Program-made: the position numbers and the translations under genes
The notes under the pieces: generated by a model
Seen by the model: only the letters and a program-made list of their open reading frames with translations
Told to the model about the DNA's origin: nothing
Databases searched by the model: none
Assembly (NCBI GenBank): GCA_945889545.1
Contig: CAMDCC010000060.1
Coordinates: forward strand, 1-12,298
Length of the DNA stretch: 12,298 nt
Source of the DNA: Bifidobacterium breve
GTDB taxonomy: Bacteria; Actinomycetota; Acidimicrobiia; IMCC26256; PALSA-555
Direction of reading: 5' to 3'
Part shown: piece after piece, positions 7,255 to 12,298 of the stretch
Layout: every line of letters begins with the position of its first letter
Position numbering within the stretch: the first letter of the stretch is position 1

Positions 7255-8091
7255 TCACGAGTTCCACCTCGGGGGCGGTTCGGCGAGCCGCCGGATCGCC
7301 TCCCCCGCGGCCTCGAGGATCGCGGTCACGCCCTCGATCTCACGGACGGCTGGGTCGGTCGCGAGCGCCTGCACATCCTTCTCCAGTGGCTCGCGCGCTC
7401 GTTCACGCACCTCCGCAGATGCTCGCGCCCCAAACACCACATCGAGGGCAAAGCTTCGACCCGAACCCAGTCGCAAAACTTGGTGCATCGCTTCCGGCGT
7501 CACGCCGAGCATCTGGCCGATGGTCAGCGCGTCGTCCGCCAAAGTCATGTTTGCCGCGAGCAGCGCGTTGTTTACGAGCTTCACGAGCTGCCCGCTGCCG
7601 ACCGGCCCGACGTGAACGACGGGATTGCCGAACGACGCCAGGTACGGCCGGCACCGCTCGACGGCCTCGTAGTCACCTCCAACTGCAACGACCAGCGTTC
7701 CGTCGCGCACAGCCATGCGTCCACCGCTCACTGGTGCATCCAGGAATGTGACGCCTTGGTCGCCGGCATTCGCCGCGAGCTCGCGACACGTTTCCGGGAG
7801 GATCGTCGAGTGCACTGCGATCACCGTGCCCGGTTGGCATCCCGCGAGCACACCCTCGTCGCCACCGAGCACATGACGGACATCGTCGTCAGCCCACACG
7901 CAGACACCGATCACGTCCGCGCGGGCGGCGAGGTCCGCGGGGCTCGTCGCGATCTCGACGTGTGGGCTGTCGAATGCCTGCAGCGTCTCGGGACGGCGGG
8001 CCCAGAGCACCGTGGGGAAGCCGGCGGCGATGACGCGTTCGGCGATGGCTCCGCCCATGTCGCCGAGACCGATGAACCCGACCCTTGTCAC
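7255..8091 (-). CDS. Beta-hydroxyacid dehydrogenase (3-hydroxyisobutyrate dehydrogenase family)
   Basis: This 278-residue protein shows the order expected for the family: GFIGLGDMG (5-13) for dinucleotide binding, an Arg pair at the end of beta-2 (WARRPE, R32-R33) favouring NADP(H), the substrate-binding DAPVSGG (118-124), and GSGQLVKLVNN (165-175) with catalytic K171. KDVQALA near the C-terminus matches the conserved late Lys-Asp. Members reduce or oxidise short beta-hydroxyacids or related semialdehydes; some actinobacterial relatives act as imine or succinic-semialdehyde reductases, so the substrate is open. GTG 8091 is preferred because the Rossmann motif begins right after it; another in-frame GTG lies at 8112. 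Neither has a good Shine-Dalgarno sequence, and a small hairpin (8101-8115) lies between them. The gene follows the dienelactone-hydrolase-like gene by 40 nt. Confidence 0.9.
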   Translation of the reverse strand: MTRVGFIGLGDMGGAIAERVIAAGFPTVLWARRPETLQAFDSPHVEIATSPADLAARADVIGVCVWADDDVRHVLGGDEGVLAGCQPGTVIAVHSTILPETCRELAANAGDQGVTFLDAPVSGGRMAVRDGTLVVAVGGDYEAVERCRPYLASFGNPVVHVGPVGSGQLVKLVNNALLAANMTLADDALTIGQMLGVTPEAMHQVLRLGSGRSFALDVVFGARASAEVRERAREPLEKDVQALATDPAVREIEGVTAILEAAGEAIRRLAEPPPRWNS

Positions 8092-8100
8092 GGGTGGCTG

Positions 8101-8115
8101 CTCGTGCGCCACGAG
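8101..8115 (-). repeat. Hairpin just upstream of the beta-hydroxyacid dehydrogenase start
   Basis: CTCGTG (8101-8106) and CACGAG (8110-8115) form a perfect 6-bp stem with a 3-nt loop. It ends 9 nt before the preferred GTG start (8091) and covers the alternative GTG (8112). In the mRNA it would sit where a ribosome has to bind. Confidence 0.45.
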
Positions 8116-8131
8116 GAGATCGCGTGCGTGC

Positions 8132-8848
8132 TCAGCCGCTCGCGAGATGCGTGCCGAACCACTCCAGCGTGCGTGCCCACGCGTCCTTCGCGGAAGGCTC
8201 GTGATACGCCGCGGGACGAGCGTCGCAGTGGAAGCCGTGATCGGCGTCCGGGTAGCGCACGATCTCCGCCGGGATTGCGGCCTTCTGGACCGCCTCGCGA
8301 AGCAACTCGACCTGATCGCTGGGGATGCTCTGATCGGCGTCGCCGAAAAGCCCGAGCCATGGCGTCTTGAGCTCGCCGGCGAGTTCGAGCAGCGACGGCA
8401 TGCCGAAGCGGCCCTTGTCGATCCCACCGCCGTAGAACGTGACACCGGCCCCGAGCGCGTGCCGCGCCGCGGCGAGGAAGACGACGCTCCCGCCCATGCA
8501 GAAGCCGACGATCCCGACTCGAGACTTCTCGAATCCGTTGTCGGCCAGGTAAGCGAGCGTTGCGTCGAGATCGGCTTCCAGGTTTTCCATCGTCAGCGCC
8601 ATGATCTGCGGCATGACCTGTTCCATGTCGTCGTAGGCGATGATCGGATCACCGTTGCGATGGAAGACGTGTGGCGCGACGGCGCGGTACCCGGCGCTCG
8701 CCAGGCGGTTGCACACGTCCTGGATGTGGTCGTTCACCCCGAACGCTTCCTGGATCACGATCACCGCGGCTTTCGCCGGACCCTCCGGCTCGGCGTCGTA
8801 GACGCCCATCGCGCCTCCCGAGCTCTCGACGGTCGCAGTTGTTGCCAT
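8132..8848 (-). CDS. Dienelactone hydrolase family protein
   Basis: The 238-residue alpha/beta hydrolase has a complete dienelactone-hydrolase active site: E34 (IQEAFG), nucleophile C117 in GFCMGG, D172 (FGDADQSIP) and H204 (DADHGF). A cysteine nucleophile separates this family (PF01738) from ordinary serine esterases. Reference enzymes open dienelactones to maleylacetate in the chlorocatechol pathway, but many relatives act on other lactones or esters, so the substrate is unknown. The length fits the family and there is no signal peptide. ATG 8848 is backed by a strong GAGGAGGG (8856-8863). The 79-nt gap upstream carries a possible promoter and an inverted repeat, so a second transcript may start here. 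The neighbouring amidohydrolases and dehydrogenases fit a ring-fission or lactone-forming pathway. Confidence 0.93.
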   Translation of the reverse strand: MATTATVESSGGAMGVYDAEPEGPAKAAVIVIQEAFGVNDHIQDVCNRLASAGYRAVAPHVFHRNGDPIIAYDDMEQVMPQIMALTMENLEADLDATLAYLADNGFEKSRVGIVGFCMGGSVVFLAAARHALGAGVTFYGGGIDKGRFGMPSLLELAGELKTPWLGLFGDADQSIPSDQVELLREAVQKAAIPAEIVRYPDADHGFHCDARPAAYHEPSAKDAWARTLEWFGTHLASG

Positions 8849-8887
8849 CTCGTTGCCCTCCTCAGAGCGTTTGGTGAACTGGTCGTA

Positions 8888-8917
8888 TCGCTACTTGCGT
8901 TTGAACCGCTTCGTCAA
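8888..8917 (-). promoter_or_regulatory. Candidate internal promoter upstream of the DLH gene
   Basis: Read on the minus strand, TTGACG (8912-8917) matches a -35 box and TAGCGA (8888-8893) a weak -10 box, with an 18-nt spacer. The expected start near 8880 would leave a leader of about 30 nt carrying the strong Shine-Dalgarno at 8856-8863. The -10 is imperfect, so this is a suggestion from sequence alone. Confidence 0.35.
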
Positions 8918-8919
8918 AC
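8899..8919. promoter_or_regulatory. Inverted repeat GTTTGA-N9-TCAAAC, possible operator
   Basis: GTTTGA (8899-8904) and TCAAAC (8914-8919) are perfect inverted half-sites separated by 9 nt. The right half-site contains most of the candidate -35 box of the DLH promoter, the arrangement expected of a repressor operator. It could equally be a weak hairpin. Confidence 0.4.
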
Positions 8920-8922
8920 CGA

Positions 8923-8937
8923 GCGCGCTACACGCGC
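8923..8937 (-). other. Short GC hairpin at the stop codon of the first amidohydrolase
   Basis: GCGCG (8923-8927) and CGCGC (8933-8937) form a 5-bp stem around CTACA, overlapping the TAG at 8928-8930. It is followed on the minus strand only by a short TTT, so it is a poor intrinsic terminator. It might still slow or partly end transcription before the DLH gene. Confidence 0.25.
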
Positions 8938-10070
8938 GGGAATTGATACAGGTCGCGCGCGTTGTGTTCCGCGATGCGTGCCGCATCTTCGTCCGGCACG
9001 TCGAGCAGCGTCTCGGCCAACATCTTGCGACTGTTCGGCCAGTTCGAGTCGTTGTGCGGGAAGTCGGCTTCCCACATGAGCTTGTCGATGCCGATCAGCT
9101 CACGGTTCTGGATCGCGTACCGGTCGTGGATGACGCAGACCCAGAAGTTCTGCGCGAAGACCTCAGACGGCAGCTGCGTGTTGAGGAGGCCGTCGTAGCG
9201 GCTGCGATGCCACGTGTAGTCGAGACGCTCGAGCGCGTAGGGAACCCACCCCGCTCCACCTTCGGACAAAGCAATTCGGCAGTTCGGCAGGCCGTTCAAT
9301 GTCCCGCTGTAGATCAGGTCACCCAACGCGCTCATCGAGTTGACGCCGCAAAGTGCGATGCCGACGGAAGGGGTGGTTTCGGGCGACGGCATCATGAGGC
9401 CGGACGACGTGCCGATGTGCATCGAGAGCGGAAGCCCGGTCTCGTTGCACGCCTCGAAAACCGGGCGCCAGTGACCGGTTGGGAACGACGGCAGGCCAAG
9501 CGGATGTGGGTTCTCGACGAAGAGCACGGCTCGTGATCCCTTCGCGGCACAACGCTCGATCTCCGCGACCGCGGCCGGCACGTCCCACAACGGAACGAGC
9601 GTCTGCGGGATGAACCGCTCGGGGTAGGTGGCGCACCACTCGTCGATCATCCAGTCGTTCCAGGCGCGCACGATCGCGAGCGCGAGGTCTTTGTCCTCGG
9701 CATCGAGCAGCCGCGTGCCGCCGAAGCGCGGGAACGTCGGGAACAGCAGCTCCGCCCACACGCCGTCTTCATCCATTGCCCCGACGCGTTCGTGCACTTC
9801 GTAGACCGCCGGGATCATGTCCTCGTAGCGACGCGCCTGGAGATCGGCGCCGTGCCCGCTTTCACCTTCTCGGAACCGCCGAGTCTGCGCATTGCCCTGA
9901 AAGCTCAACGGGTAGAACCGGTCTTCCCAGAGCCAGCCTTCGGCGCCGTCGCGTTCGACGATGCGAGGCGCTCGGTCGCGAAACCGGGGCTCGATGTGGT
10001 CGACGAACACATTTGGCGGCTCGACGACGTGGTCGTCGACCGAGATCGGCTGGACGTCATCGAGCAGCAT
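8928..10070 (-). CDS. ACMSD-like amidohydrolase (PF04909), copy 1
   Basis: This 380-residue metal-dependent TIM-barrel hydrolase belongs to the amidohydrolase-related family that includes ACMSD, gamma-resorcylate decarboxylase and LigW. The usual first HxH is D-x-H (D12, H14 in VDDHVVEPP). H218 (SMHIG), E270 (SEGG) and D336 (EADFPH) fill the later metal and catalytic positions, followed by the typical end ARDLYQF (371-377). D-x-H members are common among actinobacterial catabolic clusters; known reactions are non-oxidative decarboxylation, hydration or C-N and C-C hydrolysis, so the chemistry cannot be fixed here. ATG 10070 has a near-perfect GGAGGT 4 nt upstream. It follows the second amidohydrolase by 57 nt, and the pair are diverged paralogues, not duplicates. 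No signal peptide is visible. Confidence 0.92.
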   Translation of the reverse strand: MLLDDVQPISVDDHVVEPPNVFVDHIEPRFRDRAPRIVERDGAEGWLWEDRFYPLSFQGNAQTRRFREGESGHGADLQARRYEDMIPAVYEVHERVGAMDEDGVWAELLFPTFPRFGGTRLLDAEDKDLALAIVRAWNDWMIDEWCATYPERFIPQTLVPLWDVPAAVAEIERCAAKGSRAVLFVENPHPLGLPSFPTGHWRPVFEACNETGLPLSMHIGTSSGLMMPSPETTPSVGIALCGVNSMSALGDLIYSGTLNGLPNCRIALSEGGAGWVPYALERLDYTWHRSRYDGLLNTQLPSEVFAQNFWVCVIHDRYAIQNRELIGIDKLMWEADFPHNDSNWPNSRKMLAETLLDVPDEDAARIAEHNARDLYQFPRV

Positions 10071-10081
10071 CAGTACCTCCG

Positions 10082-10111
10082 GGATCGTCGCCGATCCGCT
10101 GGGGCTCAGCG
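10082..10111 (-). repeat. Two adjacent hairpins between the two amidohydrolase genes
   Basis: GGATCG (10082-10087) pairs with CGATCC (10092-10097) around a 4-nt loop. Directly next to it CGCTG (10097-10101) pairs with CAGCG (10107-10111) around 5 nt; the two share base 10097. In the mRNA the first hairpin ends just before the GGAGGT ribosome site of amidohydrolase copy 1. No T-run follows. They could stabilise the transcript ends or tune translation of the downstream gene. Confidence 0.5.
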
Positions 10112-10127
10112 AGCTGGCTGGAATGCA

Positions 10128-11417
10128 CTACCGGTCAGCCGTCTTGAGCAGCGGAGCGGTCTGCTGGTTGAAGATCGTGCAACGAGTGTCTTGCGGAAAC
10201 TTCGGGCGGTCTTCGGCCGCAAGCGGCGTCTTGATCTGCTCCACGGTCGGCCCGATCCGATCGGCGATCGACTGGAGCGAGTCGAGATCGAAGTCGTAGA
10301 CCTTGGCGGCACGCGTCGCGAGGAGGTCGTTCAAGTCGCTCTCGGGAAGGTCCCACATGACGGTTTGCAACGCCTCGAGGGTGAACGGGCTGGTGCCTTC
10401 GGAGTGCGGAACGTCGGCGCCCCACATGAGGTTCGGAACACCGGCATCGTGCGCCTGGCGTAGATCGTGCGTTGGGCCGGCGACGTAGCAGTTCGTGGCG
10501 AAGTATTCACTCGGGGTTCTCCGCAACGCGCCGAGCGCATCGGCAATGTGCTCGACGAGCGGCGTGCCATCTCCCATGCTGCTCATCCGGAGCATCCCAT
10601 CGAGGCGAGCGAGATACGCGGGAATCTCGGATGCACTCGTGATCTCTGTGATGACAAATACGAGACTTGGGTGACGTTCGAACACGCCCGACAGGATCAT
10701 GTGCCCGATGGCGCGCACCACGTAGAACTGCATCTCGACCATGCCGATCAACGCAGCTGCGTTGCCACCTTCTGCCACCGACTCGGTCGGGAAGTTCGTG
10801 TGGCGATGGACTGGGAGCTCGAGCTCGGCGCAGACCTCCCACAGCGGGTCGAGGTGCGGGTAGTAGAGGTTGGCCATCCGAAGGACGTGGTCATTCGGCA
10901 GCAGGATGCCGCGCAAGCCTCCCGCTTTCGCCGCACGCGCCTCGGCGACGGCATCGTCGACGTCGTCGAGGAAGACCTGCGCGAAGCCCGCCCAGCGGTC
11001 GGGTGCCTCGCTGCAGAAGTCGACGAGCCACCGGTTGTGCGCGCGGAGGCCGGCGAAACGGAGCTCGTACTCCTCCGCGTTGCGGGGGCCCGCCGCTGTA
11101 AGCGCACCGGACGGGTAGAACGGCGGTGCCGTGTTCGGGAAGAGCACCTCGGCAGCGATGCCTTGACTGTCGAGATACTCGAGCCGCATCCGAGCATCCC
11201 AGTTCAGCGGCGCCATCATCGATGCCACCCCGACGCGGTGGTTGGCGTCGCGGTCTTGATCCGTGCCTTCGGCCCACGCATCATGGAAGCCGTTCGCCCA
11301 TACGTCGAAGGCATCGTGGTACCGCTGCTCGAGGTACGGCTTGTAGTCCCAGAGGTCCGCACCGCAGTGACCATCGGTCGAGAAGACGACCTGGTGGTCT
11401 TTTCCAGCAGTGCTCAT
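10128..11417 (-). CDS. ACMSD-like amidohydrolase (PF04909), copy 2
   Basis: The 429-residue product is a second member of the same metal-dependent family as its downstream neighbour. It has D15-x-H17 (STDGHCGAD), H204 and H206 (LPVHRH), E258 (ITE) and D335 (WGADVPHSEG), then ATRAAKVYDFD (367-377). It then carries a tail of about 50 residues, absent from copy 1, ending in a polar segment. Identity with copy 1 is limited to these motifs, so the two probably act on different intermediates or form an unlike pair. ATG 11417 has a Shine-Dalgarno GAGAGGAT (11423-11430). It lies 49 nt downstream of the StrR-like regulator, in a gap holding a repeated GAACGCG element. Family confident; substrate unknown. 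Confidence 0.92.
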   Translation of the reverse strand: MSTAGKDHQVVFSTDGHCGADLWDYKPYLEQRYHDAFDVWANGFHDAWAEGTDQDRDANHRVGVASMMAPLNWDARMRLEYLDSQGIAAEVLFPNTAPPFYPSGALTAAGPRNAEEYELRFAGLRAHNRWLVDFCSEAPDRWAGFAQVFLDDVDDAVAEARAAKAGGLRGILLPNDHVLRMANLYYPHLDPLWEVCAELELPVHRHTNFPTESVAEGGNAAALIGMVEMQFYVVRAIGHMILSGVFERHPSLVFVITEITSASEIPAYLARLDGMLRMSSMGDGTPLVEHIADALGALRRTPSEYFATNCYVAGPTHDLRQAHDAGVPNLMWGADVPHSEGTSPFTLEALQTVMWDLPESDLNDLLATRAAKVYDFDLDSLQSIADRIGPTVEQIKTPLAAEDRPKFPQDTRCTIFNQQTAPLLKTADR

Positions 11418-11432
11418 ATCAAATCCTCTCTC

Positions 11433-11468
11433 GAACGCGTTCTACGTTACCCGCCATGAACGCGATTC
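11433..11468. promoter_or_regulatory. Repeated palindromic element upstream of amidohydrolase copy 2
   Basis: GAACGCGTTC (11433-11442) is a perfect 10-bp palindrome 16-25 nt before the ATG. A near copy, GAACGCGATTC (11458-11468), starts 25 nt away and overlaps the stop codon of the regulator gene. A TAACGT on the minus strand (11444-11449) lies between them and could be a -10 box, but no -35 is visible. Two similar sites about two to two and a half helical turns apart suggest an operator, possibly for the adjacent regulator. Confidence 0.35.
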
Positions 11469-12298
11469 ACGCCCGGCGGCGCACGCGACCTTCGAGTGTG
11501 ACTGCGAACTGCGTCCAAAACGCGGCGCGGCGGCGCGCCTCGTCGGCGATCTCGTACACGCGGCTCAACGGAACCGACTCGATCTGCTGCCACAGGTCGA
11601 CGTGCGCGATCGAAGCCGAGTCGAACCATCCGACGAAGCTCTCGCCGCCTTCGCGATCGGTGAAGGCTCGATCGGCCCGCAACGGAGGGGCAGCCGGTCG
11701 CTTACGCGACAGGAGCCCAAGGACGATCGCCTCGGAATCGGAGGACTTGCTCGTCGGGGCGCTCGGGGCTCCGGAAAGGCCGCGAACCTCGTTGCGCACG
11801 CTGCGCACGGTCTCCGGGGAGGCGCCGACCACCCGTGCAATCGCGCGCAGCGACGCTTGCGGCTGTCGTTTCACCTCTTCGGCGATGCGAGCGCGCGCCG
11901 CGGCTGGATCGAGCGGGCGCACGCGTCCGTCGCGGCCAACGCGCGCCCGTCCGTTGCTCGACAGGCTGCCTGGGCCGGACGCTGCGGTCGTCCCGTGGCG
12001 AAGCCGCGCAACCGTCTTGGGTGAGACCCCACACACCGAAGCGATGCCACGGTCCGAGAGCTCAGCACGGGTACACAGGATGCGGCGCACCGCGTGCCGC
12101 CGCTCGGCGAGCGTGAGCGGCAAGCCGTGACCCACGTTGCACCGCACGAACTCGATGTACGCGTCGTCAGGCGACCCGTCGAACAGCACTGCGCACAGCT
12201 CGCGGAGACCCAACTGTCGTGCGGCGGCCACCCGGTGCTGACCGTCGATGATCGAACGGTCGGCGCGGCTGACGACGATTGGAGGCCAGCTGTCCACC
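11467..12298 (-). CDS. StrR-like ParB-fold transcriptional regulator (5' end beyond window)
   Basis: At least 276 residues are visible, and the frame runs through the right edge. A GTG at 12297 is probably not the real start, because relatives have several tens of residues before the SWPPIVV strand. Numbering from that codon: IIDGQHRVAAA (16-26) is the ParB/Srx-like core, VRCNVGHGLPLTLAERR (51-67) the following helix, SDRGIASVCGVSPKTVARLR (81-100) a first helix-turn-helix, GRDGRVRP (121-128) a linker motif, and SLRAIARVVGASPETVRSVR (149-168) a second helix-turn-helix. This exact order is that of StrR/NovG/Bbr proteins, DNA-binding activators in antibiotic gene clusters, rather than chromosome-partitioning ParB. 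The C-terminal segment contains VPLSRVYEIADEARRRAAFW (about 242-261). It heads the minus-strand block, 49 nt before amidohydrolase copy 2, and may regulate it. Confidence 0.87.
   Translation of the reverse strand, partial: VDSWPPIVVSRADRSIIDGQHRVAAARQLGLRELCAVLFDGSPDDAYIEFVRCNVGHGLPLTLAERRHAVRRILCTRAELSDRGIASVCGVSPKTVARLRHGTTAASGPGSLSSNGRARVGRDGRVRPLDPAAARARIAEEVKRQPQASLRAIARVVGASPETVRSVRNEVRGLSGAPSAPTSKSSDSEAIVLGLLSRKRPAAPPLRADRAFTDREGGESFVGWFDSASIAHVDLWQQIESVPLSRVYEIADEARRRAAFWTQFAVTLEGRVRRRA

Noticed and set aside
7255..8445. A longer 396-residue version of the beta-hydroxyacid dehydrogenase
   Set aside because: The added stretch is low-complexity, rich in Arg and Ser, and overlaps the dienelactone hydrolase gene, whose active site is complete.
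8899..8937. Intrinsic terminators at the hairpins between the amidohydrolase and DLH genes
   Set aside because: The stems are only 5-6 bp and no run of T follows, so a real terminator cannot be claimed from sequence.
11467..12298. Reading the ParB-fold protein as chromosome or plasmid partitioning ParB, or as a sign of a mobile element
   Set aside because: The two helix-turn-helix units and the HGLPL and GRDGRVRP motifs belong to StrR-like regulators. No parA, parS-like cluster, integrase or phage gene is present.

Overview
The window reads as a piece of chromosome from a high-GC actinomycete. The grounds are the strong G/C bias at third codon positions, GTG starts, a luciferase-like oxidoreductase of the F420-dependent type, a StrR-like ParB-fold regulator, and a conserved protein whose relatives I remember mainly from actinobacteria. 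Acidimicrobiia or a related uncultured lineage is a guess. I see no tRNA, rRNA, CRISPR array, insertion sequence or phage gene.

Layout. Left block (1-2499, minus strand): an N-acyl-D-amino-acid deacylase-like amidohydrolase, cut by the left edge a few residues before its end, preceded 12 nt upstream by a classical short-chain dehydrogenase (SDR). Middle (2557-3579, plus strand): one aldo/keto reductase, divergent from the SDR across 57 nt and converging on the next block with a 4-nt overlap of stop codons. Right block (3576 to beyond 12298, minus strand): nine genes in one direction with gaps of 5-97 nt. In transcription order these are a StrR-like regulator (N-terminus beyond the window), two different ACMSD-family amidohydrolases (PF04909), a dienelactone-hydrolase-like alpha/beta hydrolase, a beta-hydroxyacid dehydrogenase, a SnoaL-like protein, a luciferase-like F420-dependent-type oxidoreductase, an HSD17B4-like SDR, and an uncharacterised actinobacterial protein with a CFCxxCC motif.

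Together the right block looks like a catabolic or modification pathway for an oxygenated organic compound (aromatic, terpenoid/steroid-like or lactone-forming): redox steps (LLM, SDR, beta-hydroxyacid dehydrogenase), C-C or C-N/C-O cleavage or decarboxylation (amidohydrolases), hydration or isomerisation (SnoaL) and ester or lactone hydrolysis (DLH). No CoA ligase, thiolase, Rieske oxygenase or transporter lies in the window, so the substrate cannot be named and the pathway is incomplete here. The most unusual points are a regulator of the antibiotic-cluster type heading a catabolic-looking gene set, the uncharacterised Cys-rich protein closing it, and several inverted repeats and hairpins in the gaps between genes.

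All non-coding stretches are shorter than 100 nt. Those where I see something are described as separate features.
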